Assembly: GCA_017468985.1 (NCBI GenBank)
Contig: JAFUHF010000041.1
Span: 1 to 46,244 of the forward strand
Direction: 5' to 3'
Length of the DNA stretch: 46,244 bases
Origin: Bacteroidaceae bacterium
GTDB taxonomy: Bacteria; Bacteroidota; Bacteroidia; Bacteroidales; Bacteroidaceae
Below the pieces are notes generated by a model, which saw nothing but the letters and a program-made list of their open reading frames with translations, was not told where the DNA came from and did no database searches. The position numbers and the translations under genes were made by a program. Every line of letters starts with the position of its first letter. Within the stretch, counting starts at the first letter, position 1. Of the stretch, positions 36,702 through 45,790 are shown in pieces.

Positions 36702-37733
36702 TCAGAGCCAGCCTTGCGCTTTATACCAGAAAATAGTTTCCTCTACTCCTCGCTCAAGGGGATATTCGGGCGAAAAGCCGAAATCGCGCTGTGCCGAAGC
36801 GATGTCACACCGCCAATTGCGTTGCTTGAGGGTGAGGAATTTGTCTAAATTGAGCGTGCTGGCCTTACGGGAGCGACGCGAGGTCCACTCCGAAACGGCA
36901 CATACCATTCGGGTGATCCACAAGGGAGCCACGATGCGAAAAACACCGCGCACTCCCAGCGTTTGCTTCAACAATCGGCTGAAATCACTGCTCTGGTAGG
37001 TATGTCCGTCGCTAAGCAGATAGGTTTCGCCCTCCCTGCCATTTTCCAAGGCCTGAAAAACGGCTTTGGCCAGGTCGCGCACATAGATAAAGGTGATTTC
37101 CTGCCTTTTCCAGCCCACGGCAAAGTCCACATGCCCCTTGATGCTCTTAGCCATCAGAAAATAGTCCTGCTCACGGGGACCATATACTCCCGTAGGGCGC
37201 AAGACGACATAGGGAACATCCTTTTGCGCAGCGAGCACCTTCTCGGCCTCCCATTTGGAACGGGCATAGGCCGAAACGGGCTTCGGATGGTCAGTGGAAG
37301 CAAGCGGTTCATAAGAATAAGGCTGCTGGTTGGGAATGCGACGCTCCTTGATGGGGCCTAATACGCTTAGCGAACTCATGAAGACCACCCTGCGAGGTAT
37401 CATCTGCAACTGCGTGAGGGCATGAAGCAAATGGGAAACCGTGAGCACGTTACCCTCCACCCATTCGGCATCTGTCTTGGCTTTTGTCACGCCGGCAGCC
37501 ATCACCACGTAGTCCCAAGCCCCAAATTGCTGCTGATGAGCCTGCAACTGGACCAGCAATTGTTCTTCGTGAACGAAATCCAAGGTAATGAAGCGTATCC
37601 GCTCGTCCGTAAGCCACTTCCTGCTACTCGATGGGCGCACGGCAGCCCACACTTCGTAGCTCAGTTCCAAGGCATGCTCCACAATGAAGCTGCCGATGAA
37701 TCCACTTGCTCCGGTGATCAGGATTTTCGCCAT
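36702..37733 (-). CDS. NAD-dependent epimerase/dehydratase (extended SDR)
   Basis: A 343-residue extended short-chain dehydrogenase. The Rossmann motif GASGFIG (8-14) and the catalytic pair YARSK (Tyr156, Lys160) are intact, with serines at VVFMSSLSVLG (117-125). The C-terminal part resembles 3-beta-hydroxysteroid dehydrogenase and dihydroflavonol reductase-like members rather than sugar epimerases, so the substrate may be a lipid-like alcohol or ketone. It has a good promoter of its own and precedes the AUR1-like PAP2 gene, which favours a shared role in lipid or isoprenoid metabolism; this is inference. Confidence 0.85.
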   Translation of the reverse strand: MAKILITGASGFIGSFIVEHALELSYEVWAAVRPSSSRKWLTDERIRFITLDFVHEEQLLVQLQAHQQQFGAWDYVVMAAGVTKAKTDAEWVEGNVLTVSHLLHALTQLQMIPRRVVFMSSLSVLGPIKERRIPNQQPYSYEPLASTDHPKPVSAYARSKWEAEKVLAAQKDVPYVVLRPTGVYGPREQDYFLMAKSIKGHVDFAVGWKRQEITFIYVRDLAKAVFQALENGREGETYLLSDGHTYQSSDFSRLLKQTLGVRGVFRIVAPLWITRMVCAVSEWTSRRSRKASTLNLDKFLTLKQRNWRCDIASAQRDFGFSPEYPLERGVEETIFWYKAQGWL

Positions 37734-37764
37734 GATGTAAGTTCACTGCTGCAATTTACGCTTG

Positions 37765-37796
37765 CAAAAGTACCAAAATCACCCCACACCTACAAG
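37765..37796 (-). promoter_or_regulatory. Promoter of the epimerase-PAP2 pair
   Basis: On the minus strand CTTG (37796-37793), a 20-base gap and TACTTTTG (37772-37765). The -7 is exact and the -33 has one mismatch. Predicted start near 37758, 25 bases before the ATG. Confidence 0.65.
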
Positions 37797-37869
37797 TTTA
37801 GGTCCCAAAAACATTCGGAAGACGGCCCTGCTCCCTTCTCTATATCAAACGAAGGATGTACGGCCGTCT
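37797..37869. repeat. Decayed 42-bp repeat unit and adjacent hairpin
   Basis: TTAGGTCCCAAAAAC (37798-37812) matches the core of the 29582 array at 14 of 15 bases and is followed by ATTCGG, as in that array, with a short deletion between. Immediately after, AGACGGCC (37820-37827) pairs with GGCCGTCT (37862-37869) across a 34-base loop. No T-run follows the hairpin. Confidence 0.5.
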
Positions 37870-37899
37870 CCCGAAAAGACACAGGGGTTCCAGAATGCG

Positions 37900-40662
37900 C
37901 TATTCGCTCCCGAACATCTGGCCATTGACCGCAATACCCTGTGCATTGACGTGAATCTGGCTTTGCGGCCGACTATTGCTGTAAAATATCACATTGGCAT
38001 GCCCGTCGCTGTCGGTTACCATGTCGGGTGCCCAATACAGCGTTCGTCGGACGTCGGTTGGCGTCGGAGCATCGGCCTTGCGATAGTCGGGACTAAAGAA
38101 TTCTGTTGGACGGGAATATCCGTGCAGTATGGTGGTCCTCGTTCCTTTCTTGTATTTGTTTAACAGGGGAATGTCAAGGTTGCTGTACAACAAAAATACA
38201 ACTGGCTGACGTGTGTCCATGAAAATAGAATCAGGAAGTATCGAACCAAGTATCGTGTTATCTTCGACAATGTACAAACTGCGCACATCACTACCCAAAA
38301 TGTTCAAATCATGTTTTACTGGGTACTTGTTATCTAACATTACCGTCACCGGACGCAGTTTATACGTCAATGCAAATGAAGCCTCCATTTCTGCTCTTTC
38401 ATTATATTCATCTATATCTTTTGAAGGGACTCCTTTTGAAGGATCTATTGTTTTCTTCTCTTCCTCCTCCTTTTCGCCATTGCCCCATGTTTGCCTGAAC
38501 CACTCTTGCGCAGCCTTGGATGTGACGTCTCTACCACGCACTCCTTTTCCTACTCTGCCATCTAATTCTGCATTTGATGCATACGATTTACCTCGTTCTA
38601 TCAAATCATAATCAAAATACGGATTCTGCTTCTTCAGCCAGTCCCATAGCAGAGGTTCATATTGTCCATCGTCCATAAGCCGCTGCATTTCGTCCTCCAG
38701 ATTATAATATACGGTGGCAATTTGCCGCCCGGCTTTCTCTCCACCGAGGTAAGTATAGCGCGTGCCATACTGCGAGGTGTAGTGTTTCTTCTCCGTAACC
38801 TTTGCTTCGCCCAAATGATGAACTTTAGGAATGGTATCTACCCATTGGAAGGTATGCGGCTGCTCGGCGGTCAAAGTCTGACGCAAATCCTTGCGCTCAA
38901 GCGACGTCAGAGCCATCGGCTCGTAGGCCTGTGCCGACGGATGGAAGTTTCTTGACAGCTTCACGGCACAACTCTGCGTCTTATCCTTGTCGTTCGTTAC
39001 GCTGATAAAGCCTAACCGATTATCATAAAAGCCTTTTCCGAAGCCAATGGCAAAGGTTCCGTCATCAGCGGTCTTGGTAGACACCTCCCTAAGGCGAGTG
39101 TCACTCATCATCACGAGGTTAACGTTCATGTTGGTAATGGGCGTATCGTCCTTCGGGCTTTTCACGATTTTTCCGTCGAGCATCAGCTGTTCTTCCGCAG
39201 GATAAGCGATTTCCTTAGCCTCAACACCGGCCATTTCCTTCCATTCATATCGACGCCAGCCCTGTACCAAAAGCAGCAGGTCGAGTGCTTCGGCATGACT
39301 ATCGTCATTTTTCTCAAAATAATACTCTGGCTGGTGAATATATCCCTTCAGGTCAGAGGTCAGCAGCATATCGGTCTGCAAATTCACCACATCGGGAGCC
39401 ACCATACCGGCCACATCTTGCACGGAGAGTGAAAATTCGCCCTGCAAAGGCTGGCCTTCGGCATCCTGCAACGAGAAGTCAAGCACAATGGGGCTGAATG
39501 GCTGAAAAACCTTCGCATTTTGCTTTACCTCGAAAATCAATGGCTTCTTATGGGGTGCTATCCAGACCATGCGTTCGGCCAAAACCTGTCCTTCGGGGGT
39601 AAAGAGGGTGACTTGATGAATGCCGTCCTTCAACCACTGCCGCGGAATGGAGAATTGCTGGGCCTTGGCATTCCCTGCCAGACGAACGGTGTCGAAATGG
39701 CAGGCCTGGCCCCTGCACGTCACACTCAGCCCCACCAACTGCCGGGCCATATCGGCCGTTGATGACACCGTCCACGTCAGTCCTTCGCTGGTTTCCCTGG
39801 CAGAGAGTTCACATCCCCGCGGTTGTGCTTCCGGAAGGTTAAATTTCTCGCCATCCACCTCTGCATAACCGCCATCCCAGTCCGTTGGCAGCATGAAGCT
39901 ACCCATACCTTCGTGCAAAGGCTGCGAAGTGGCTATCTGCGTGCCGTCGGCCTTATAGATGGCAATGCTTTGCTGCAAGGATTGGCCCTCTTTGTTGGTC
40001 AGGCGGTAGGCTACTTTGCTTTCTAATCCTTTCACGATGTTGCCCCCTTGCGGATAGAAGCCCAGTTCCACCTTTTTCGACTTGCTTTCCATAGGAAAGA
40101 GCGGAGCAGGCTTCGGACGTCCGTCCAAACGGATGAGTTTTCTGTCTTCCGTGGACTTACGGAAGGAAAGTGTGGAAAATTGCGTCGTATCTTTGGGCAC
40201 GTCATAAATAGGCACCACCCTGCTGTATACGTATGAAGCATCCCAATTCAGCATAGCGCGAGTATAGGCCCTCACTTCATAATAACCGGTAATGAAAATA
40301 TTCTCCAAAGAGATGTCGCCATAGGTCCTGCCGTTGATAATGGGCAACGTCTGCCGCTCCACCACCTGACCGTCGGGCATCACGAGCTCTACATAGAGCA
40401 CTTTGCTCAGCGTGGTAGGCAGCAGCGTGCTGGCCTTGAACACGTAGGCTTTGAACCAAATCTTCTCGCCCGGGAAATATCCGTTATTGTCTAAATGGAG
40501 ATATACTTTCTCCTGCGTGTAATGCTCATTGTAAGCAGCAATGTTCGTAAAGAACTTCTTCAGTGATGCTACCGTCACTGCATCATCGGCCTTGGCCATG
40601 CCACAGGTCATCATGACCCAAAGGGCCAAACAAAATCTGAAACTCCGTGCTGTCTTTCCCAT
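37900..40662 (-). CDS. Exported MG2-domain / TonB-plug-like protein
   Basis: A 920-residue protein with a signal peptide ending near MTCGMAKADD. Residues about 40-130 form an alpha-2-macroglobulin MG2 domain (YTQEKVYLHLDNNGYFPGEK, WFKAYVFKAS, GYYEVRAYTRAMLNW). Beta-rich domains follow to about residue 600, including a carboxypeptidase-like segment near 510-545. Residues 750-860 resemble a TonB-receptor plug (VTVMLDNKYPVKHDLNILGS), but no membrane beta-barrel follows. Bacteroidetes encode many such proteins; they are often listed as hypothetical or TonB-dependent-receptor-like and their role is not established. An acidic-basic low-complexity part (GEKEEEEKKTIDPSKG) lies near 735-750. It sits 176 bases downstream of the flippase gene. 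Confidence 0.7.
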   Translation of the reverse strand: MGKTARSFRFCLALWVMMTCGMAKADDAVTVASLKKFFTNIAAYNEHYTQEKVYLHLDNNGYFPGEKIWFKAYVFKASTLLPTTLSKVLYVELVMPDGQVVERQTLPIINGRTYGDISLENIFITGYYEVRAYTRAMLNWDASYVYSRVVPIYDVPKDTTQFSTLSFRKSTEDRKLIRLDGRPKPAPLFPMESKSKKVELGFYPQGGNIVKGLESKVAYRLTNKEGQSLQQSIAIYKADGTQIATSQPLHEGMGSFMLPTDWDGGYAEVDGEKFNLPEAQPRGCELSARETSEGLTWTVSSTADMARQLVGLSVTCRGQACHFDTVRLAGNAKAQQFSIPRQWLKDGIHQVTLFTPEGQVLAERMVWIAPHKKPLIFEVKQNAKVFQPFSPIVLDFSLQDAEGQPLQGEFSLSVQDVAGMVAPDVVNLQTDMLLTSDLKGYIHQPEYYFEKNDDSHAEALDLLLLVQGWRRYEWKEMAGVEAKEIAYPAEEQLMLDGKIVKSPKDDTPITNMNVNLVMMSDTRLREVSTKTADDGTFAIGFGKGFYDNRLGFISVTNDKDKTQSCAVKLSRNFHPSAQAYEPMALTSLERKDLRQTLTAEQPHTFQWVDTIPKVHHLGEAKVTEKKHYTSQYGTRYTYLGGEKAGRQIATVYYNLEDEMQRLMDDGQYEPLLWDWLKKQNPYFDYDLIERGKSYASNAELDGRVGKGVRGRDVTSKAAQEWFRQTWGNGEKEEEEKKTIDPSKGVPSKDIDEYNERAEMEASFALTYKLRPVTVMLDNKYPVKHDLNILGSDVRSLYIVEDNTILGSILPDSIFMDTRQPVVFLLYSNLDIPLLNKYKKGTRTTILHGYSRPTEFFSPDYRKADAPTPTDVRRTLYWAPDMVTDSDGHANVIFYSNSRPQSQIHVNAQGIAVNGQMFGSE

Positions 40663-40838
40663 TATATTTCTCTCTTAAAATATTTCCTGCAAGTTTAAAC
40701 AAATATTCTCAACCAGCCCCATCCTGACATTCACTTTTACATTTGCATTACGTTTTCTTAACAAAGCAAAAATGCCTTGTGCATTAATCTCAAGACTTTT
40801 TAACCTCATCTGCTCTATAAAAATCCTGAGCAACAGCC

Positions 40839-42338
40839 TCAACGGACTTTTCCGAAGTATTTTCCCACAACGGGCAGGCTCTTTAGCGGCAAATCGTGAT
40901 AGAAAATGTGACCCACAAACATCAGAATCAGCACGCAGTTCAGTCCCAAGCCTAACAGACTGGGCAACGCCTGCCTCCCCCATTGCATCACGACGAAGAA
41001 CAGCACGGCTATGCCTACATAAGCAGCCATGGAGCGCAACGGATAGCGTATGGGGTAGTAATGCTGTCCCACAAAGTAGGAGATCAGCATTGAAACACCG
41101 TATGCCACAAAGCCAGCCCAAGCACACGCCATGTAGCTCATACGTGGAATGAAGATGATGTCCAACACAATCAGTACCAGTGCCCCAAAGCCTGAAAAGT
41201 AGGCTCCCCAGATGGTGCGGTCGGTCAACTTGTACCAAAACGACAGATTAAAGAACACGCCAAACATAATCTCGGCAGCCATCACGATGGGCACCACTCT
41301 CAACCCGTCCCAATAGCTGGGATCTATAATGAATTTCAGTACATCCAGAAATCCCATCACCACCAGAAAGGCCAGCAGTGTGAATATGAGATAAAACTTC
41401 ATAGCCTGGGCATATGTCTCGCGGTTGTCGCGTTCTTTTGCTTTTCCAAAAACGAAAGGCTCATAGGCAAAGCGGAAGGCCTGGGTGATCATGACCATGA
41501 TCATGGCAATCTTGATGCATGCACCATATATGCCCAACTGCACACGGGCTTCTTCGGGCGTTCCGCTGTAAAAGTGGGGAAACAGCATTTGCGAAGCACA
41601 CTGATTGAGCTGTCCGGCCAGCCCCATCACCAGCAATGGCCACGTATAAGCCAACATTCTGGCGCAAGCCGACTTGTCAAAACCGAAGGTAATGCCGAGC
41701 AGCTCTTTCCACAGCATGAGCAATGTCAACAGGGTACACATCAAGTTGATACGGAACACCCATACCACCTCGGGCGAGAAATCTGCATCATAGATGCCCC
41801 ACGGATTCAGCTTCATTGCCGGAAGCACAAACAGATACAGCAGGTTGAGTGCAATGTTCAGTAGAATATTAATAATCTTCAACAGCGCAAACTTGATGGG
41901 GCGGTGCTGATAACGCAGGTAGGCAAACAATACGGCCGTAAAGGCATCGACGGCCACCGTAATGAACATGATCATCACGTATTCCGGATGATCAGCATAC
42001 CCCATCCATCCGCTGATCTGCTTTCCGAAGACCACCACGAGCACCATGAACAATGCCGAGGTACATCCCACCATGCGCAGCACTGTAGAATAGATGCGCT
42101 GAGGATGCTCTCCCTCCTTGTTCATGAATCGGAAGAAGGTGGTTTCCATGCCGTAGGTCAGTAGCACAATGAGCAGCGAAACGTAGGCATAGACTTCCGT
42201 CACGATGCCATAGTCCCCACCTGTTGCCAGAAACTTTCGTGTCTGAATGGGCACGAGCAGATAGTTAATGAATCTTGCTACAATGCTGCTCAGCCCATAT
42301 ATCGCAGTGTCTTTGGCCAGAGATTTTAAGTTTGCCAT
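40839..42338 (-). CDS. Polysaccharide/lipid-linked oligosaccharide flippase (MOP superfamily)
   Basis: About 499 residues with 12-14 membrane helices of the Wzx/MurJ-like MOP exporter superfamily, which moves lipid-linked sugars across the inner membrane. ATG 42338 is preferred to 42398: it gives MANLKSLAKDTAIYGLSSIV, the normal family start, and lies 11 bases after the preceding gene; the longer frame overlaps it. Conserved features are ARFINYLLVPIQTR, GMETTFFRFMN and the LGIYGACIKIAMIM segment. No glycosyltransferase cluster surrounds it, so the cargo is unknown. A large minus-strand open frame at its 3' end (to 40675) is an out-of-frame shadow. Confidence 0.87.
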   Translation of the reverse strand: MANLKSLAKDTAIYGLSSIVARFINYLLVPIQTRKFLATGGDYGIVTEVYAYVSLLIVLLTYGMETTFFRFMNKEGEHPQRIYSTVLRMVGCTSALFMVLVVVFGKQISGWMGYADHPEYVMIMFITVAVDAFTAVLFAYLRYQHRPIKFALLKIINILLNIALNLLYLFVLPAMKLNPWGIYDADFSPEVVWVFRINLMCTLLTLLMLWKELLGITFGFDKSACARMLAYTWPLLVMGLAGQLNQCASQMLFPHFYSGTPEEARVQLGIYGACIKIAMIMVMITQAFRFAYEPFVFGKAKERDNRETYAQAMKFYLIFTLLAFLVVMGFLDVLKFIIDPSYWDGLRVVPIVMAAEIMFGVFFNLSFWYKLTDRTIWGAYFSGFGALVLIVLDIIFIPRMSYMACAWAGFVAYGVSMLISYFVGQHYYPIRYPLRSMAAYVGIAVLFFVVMQWGRQALPSLLGLGLNCVLILMFVGHIFYHDLPLKSLPVVGKYFGKVR

Positions 42339-42349
42339 CGTTCGTCTAC

Positions 42350-43582
42350 TTATCCAAAAAACAGATAACCTATCAGTATGGCTGCTATGCTTCCACACAC
42401 GTCGGCCAGCAATCCGCAGGTCACGGCATGGCGCGTCTTACTGATGCCCACACTGCCAAAGTATACGGCCAGGATATAGAAAGTAGTGTCAGTTGATCCC
42501 TGCAAGATGCAACTAATCCGTCCCACGAAGGAATCAGGCCCGAAGGTATTCATGGCGTCCACCATCATGCCCCTTGCTCCGCTTCCGCTCAGCGGCTTCA
42601 TTAATGCCGTAGGCAGGGCGTCCACCCATTCCGACGACATTCCCAAGGCATTCACGGCATAGCGCACACCGTCTACCACCCAGTCCATTGCCCCCGAGGC
42701 TCTGAACACGCCTATGCTGACCAATATGGCCACCAAATACGGAATGATGCGCACCGCGGTATGGAAGCCTTCCTTGGCTCCTTCCACAAAAGCATCGTAA
42801 ACGTTGATTTTGGCACGCAAACCACTGATAAGAAAGCCTATAATAATGGTAAACAGCATCACATTGGCCACGCAGGTGCTGATCACATTCATAGAGTCCT
42901 TATCCAACTGTCTGCACCCCCACACAATGGCCGCCACGAAAGCTATGGCGCCTCCCAGCGTAAGCATCAGCGTACGGTTCAGCAAATTGATGCGCTGAAA
43001 AAGGGCGGTAATCACAATGCCTATCAGTGTAGCTATAAATGTGGCCAGCAAGATGGGCAGAAACACATCCGTAGGCTGCGCCGCTCCTGCATTGGCCCTA
43101 AAAGCCAGAATACCTACGGGAATGATCACTAACCCCGACGTATTCATCACCAGAAACATGATCATCGGATTGGTAGCCGTATCTTTCCGCGGATTCAGCT
43201 CTTGCAGGCACTCCATGGCTTTCAGCCCCAATGGCGTTGCAGCATTGTCGAGTCCCAGCATGTTTGCAGCCATGTTCATAAACATATTGCCGAAAGCTGG
43301 ATGATTCTTTGGCACGTCGGGAAACAATTTGGTCAACACCGGACTCAGCACTCGGGCCAGAGTCGTAATCAAACCGCCGCGCTCGCCGATTTTCATCATG
43401 CCCAGCCACAGGGCCAGCATGCCCGTAAGACCGATGGAGATTTCAAACGCATTTTTAGCGGCATCAAAAGTCGCATTCATGATGTTGGGAAAAACTTCCA
43501 CATCACCCATAAACACCAGCTTGATTACCGCAATCACGAATGCGATCAAGAAGAAAGCTATCCAAATATAATTCAGTACCAT
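42350..43582 (-). CDS. SpmA-SpmB fusion, nucleoside-recognition (Gate) membrane protein
   Basis: A 410-residue membrane protein in which SpmA-like (about 1-200) and SpmB-like (about 215-410) halves are fused. The first half has GNMFMNMAANMLGLDNAATP, the second MKPLSGSGARGMMVDAM and LQGSTDTTFYILAVYFG, each typical of the Gate/nucleoside-recognition domain. In spore formers the two are separate spore-maturation proteins; fused versions in non-sporulating Bacteroidetes have no established function and may transport a small molecule. It starts three bases after the DUF5106 gene and ends 11 bases before the flippase, forming a tight three-gene run. Confidence 0.88.
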   Translation of the reverse strand: MVLNYIWIAFFLIAFVIAVIKLVFMGDVEVFPNIMNATFDAAKNAFEISIGLTGMLALWLGMMKIGERGGLITTLARVLSPVLTKLFPDVPKNHPAFGNMFMNMAANMLGLDNAATPLGLKAMECLQELNPRKDTATNPMIMFLVMNTSGLVIIPVGILAFRANAGAAQPTDVFLPILLATFIATLIGIVITALFQRINLLNRTLMLTLGGAIAFVAAIVWGCRQLDKDSMNVISTCVANVMLFTIIIGFLISGLRAKINVYDAFVEGAKEGFHTAVRIIPYLVAILVSIGVFRASGAMDWVVDGVRYAVNALGMSSEWVDALPTALMKPLSGSGARGMMVDAMNTFGPDSFVGRISCILQGSTDTTFYILAVYFGSVGISKTRHAVTCGLLADVCGSIAAILIGYLFFG

Positions 43583-43585
43583 AAT

Positions 43586-44521
43586 TTATTCTGTCTGCAT
43601 ATTGATCACTTCAAGAATTCCCTCCAAGGAAAGATTCTTTTTTATCACTCTCTTTTGTTTATCCAGCACATACACCGTGGGCATTCGTTTCAGGTCGTAC
43701 AGTTCCTTCCCACCGATGTCCGACTCATCGATGGCCGCCATCCAGCCCGATGGCAAATCGTTCTTGATGTTCTCCCACAAAGGCCTGTCCTGATCCGTGT
43801 CTACGGCCAGGACCGTCATCTGCCCTTTCTCCACCTTGCTTTTCAGTGCCTCGTTTACCCCTAACGTGCTGACCAACGACTGGCATTCCTTGCAGTGAGG
43901 ATCCATAAAGATCAGTAGCAACGGTGAGCGAAGGCTCAGGCCTTGCAGACGGCCTTTTTTGCCTTGACGCGTGGTAAAGGAAAAATCAGCAGCCACCTGT
44001 CCTATGCGATTCTTTAAGGCCAATTGCAATTGGAACTTCGGTCTTTCCTTCTCCGCCTCTTTCAGCCACGGCGATTTCAACAGATGTTCCAGCACCGTAA
44101 TATAGCGTTCTTCATCCTGCATGGGTGATTCCGGATGATACAGATAGTGCTCAAACTGCGTAATGAAGTAACGATACATCGTGCCATTCCCATTCGCACA
44201 ATCCAGCAAACCCTTAATGCTCGCTGTTTGCTGTTCGAGTTCTACATTATTAATAATAGAAAGGTAGTCCACGAAAGCCTGTTCTGCATATTCCGTCCGA
44301 TGAATCAGCGTGGTATCTCCAAAATCAAAGTGATCCCAATAGTGACGTACAAAATACGCCAATCTTTCTTCCGGTTTCACGATAAACGTTGGCACTTCAG
44401 GCATCTTCAAGGCGTCACCACCATTTTGTGCCATAGCATGAACAGCACCAAAGGCCATCATGGCCCATACAAAGGTCCCTACGGCGTATTTCAATGCATT
44501 CATTTGCACGGCACTTCTCAT
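43586..44521 (-). CDS. Exported DUF5106 thioredoxin-like protein
   Basis: About 311 residues. ATG 44521 gives MRSAVQMNALKYAVGTFVWA, a signal peptide ending near AMAQ; ATG 44503 is equally possible. The N-terminal part (about 45-170) is a DUF5106 helical domain typical of Bacteroidetes TlpA-like proteins. The C-terminal thioredoxin fold has a CKEC redox pair after FMDPH, the TVLAVDTDQD strand and the cis-proline segment KRMPTVYVLD. It likely works in the periplasm as a disulfide reductant or isomerase. It heads the run with spmAB and the flippase; a near-consensus -7 (TAATTTTA) lies at 44530-44537, just before the start. Confidence 0.83.
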   Translation of the reverse strand: MRSAVQMNALKYAVGTFVWAMMAFGAVHAMAQNGGDALKMPEVPTFIVKPEERLAYFVRHYWDHFDFGDTTLIHRTEYAEQAFVDYLSIINNVELEQQTASIKGLLDCANGNGTMYRYFITQFEHYLYHPESPMQDEERYITVLEHLLKSPWLKEAEKERPKFQLQLALKNRIGQVAADFSFTTRQGKKGRLQGLSLRSPLLLIFMDPHCKECQSLVSTLGVNEALKSKVEKGQMTVLAVDTDQDRPLWENIKNDLPSGWMAAIDESDIGGKELYDLKRMPTVYVLDKQKRVIKKNLSLEGILEVINMQTE

Positions 44522-44867
44522 TTTGGCCGTAAAATTACAAATATCCTTTGGAATAAGGCCGCTCAATCCTCAACTTTCCATTAACCCAAGTCGGTCATTA
44601 GCATTATGATGATAACAACTAAATCTTTGAACAGATGCTTCGCCGTTTTGAGGGCGCTGGTGGGGTTTCATTGTAACCGAGAAACGGTAAAGTCAGATGA
44701 CAAAGAGATAGTTTGTTAGGGCAAAACAGTCTAATCACCGATTTGGGGTTAACTCCTCATACTCCTTACCCCAACTCCCTGCAACTAAAAAGCCCTGCGC
44801 CAATCCTGACGCAGGGCTCTTTCTGACTGTACCCTTCTGCTTCGGAATCAACTAACTTTGTTATCTC
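44522..44867. other. Spacer between the DUF5106 and DUF6261 genes
   Basis: A 346-bp spacer between two minus-strand genes. It holds the likely -7 element of the DUF5106 gene (44530-44537), the DUF6261 terminator and a weak inverted repeat, TTGGGGT (44743-44749) with ACCCCAA (44768-44774). No gene is seen in it. Confidence 0.6.
44787..44818 (-). terminator. Terminator of the DUF6261 gene
   Basis: AGCCCTGCG (44791-44799) and CGCAGGGCT (44810-44818) form a 9-bp stem. On the minus strand it is followed by a T-run (TTTT), 50 bases past the DUF6261 stop. Confidence 0.88.
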
Positions 44868-45707
44868 CTAAACGGCAGCCTCCTTGCTGTCGTCAGCAGC
44901 AGTGGCAGACTCTTCAGCCGGCCGGACCTCCTGAACTTCCTGCTCAGTACCACCTCCAGCCAATGCCTCAGCCTCTTCTTCTCTCTTCATGGCTATGGTC
45001 TTCACACGCTTGTTGCCGGCAATGACCGTTTGCTTGTTGTACGTGATGCGCTGGTTCAGGCCGTAGATGAAGGCTGCATAATCCGTGCTATCATCCATTG
45101 CCGAAACCACGTTCACCTGACCAACCAATTCCCTGTAGGCTGCCTCCGCATCGTAGCGTGATGCCGTGAGGTGGCTCTTGCCTTCAGGACGGATGCCGAC
45201 CGTGCGCTTTCCCAGCAACTTCTCCAGTTCATCATGCTCATGCATGAGCAGCTTCACCCACACTTCTAGTCCCAGAGCCTTCACGTCCGACACATAGGCT
45301 TCCGACGAAAGGTCCTCCGTCACATTGTAGGTCAGGTTCAGCAATTCCGTAGTGTCCATGTCCCGTTTGATGTCGTAGGTACCGAGCAGCAACTTGAGCC
45401 GGTGAGCACTGTCTGACATCTCCTGCGTAGGAGTCAGGATATTCATGCTCCTCACCTGATTGTACAGCACGCTGTAGCTCTTGCCGAGTTTCTTCTTCTG
45501 ATCGGCAATCGCATCTGTGTGCTCACTGGCCTTCACTATCTTCAGCTGCACGTCGAACGCGTCTACGGCAGCCGAGAGGATCGACAGCTGTTTGGCAAAC
45601 TTCACAGACACTTTCTCGTCTTCCTTGGCCAGTTTGCAGCTGTCCATAAGCAACTGTAAGCTTTGCGCAGTGCGCAAAAGTCTGAAATTTATAGCTATAA
45701 TTTTCAT
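44868..45707 (-). CDS. DUF6261 family protein
   Basis: A 279-residue soluble protein of the kind found as several paralogues in Bacteroidales, assigned to DUF6261 with moderate confidence. ATG 45707 gives MKIIAINFRLLRTAQSLQLL; ATG 45710 adds one Met, and a longer frame to 45794 runs back into the leader. It is mostly helical, without signal or membrane segment, and includes EVWVKLLMHEHDELEKLLG near 185 and YAAFIYGLNQRITYNKQTVI near 225. The C-terminus is low-complexity and acidic (EEEAEALAGGG, then EESATAADDSKE). The function is unknown. The unusual leader upstream, with tandem repeats and a hairpin, is described separately. Confidence 0.7.
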   Translation of the reverse strand: MKIIAINFRLLRTAQSLQLLMDSCKLAKEDEKVSVKFAKQLSILSAAVDAFDVQLKIVKASEHTDAIADQKKKLGKSYSVLYNQVRSMNILTPTQEMSDSAHRLKLLLGTYDIKRDMDTTELLNLTYNVTEDLSSEAYVSDVKALGLEVWVKLLMHEHDELEKLLGKRTVGIRPEGKSHLTASRYDAEAAYRELVGQVNVVSAMDDSTDYAAFIYGLNQRITYNKQTVIAGNKRVKTIAMKREEEAEALAGGGTEQEVQEVRPAEESATAADDSKEAAV

Positions 45708-45719
45708 CATGTAATAATT

Positions 45720-45759
45720 TAAAAAATGAAACAAAAGCCGAAGCCGGAGCCTTGCTCCG
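45720..45759 (-). promoter_or_regulatory. Hairpin with T-rich tail in the DUF6261 leader
   Basis: CGGAGC (45745-45750) and GCTCCG (45754-45759) form a 6-bp stem with a three-base loop. On the minus strand a T-rich stretch ending TTTTTT follows about 20 bases later, just before the DUF6261 ATG. It could act as a weak attenuator or merely as structure. Confidence 0.4.
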
Positions 45760-45790
45760 CAGGCACAATCATTATATTCTTGCCCCATTC

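Noticed and set aside
40675-41238. 187-codon minus-strand frame extending past the flippase gene
   Set aside because: It is an out-of-frame overlap with the flippase C-terminus and has no domain signal.
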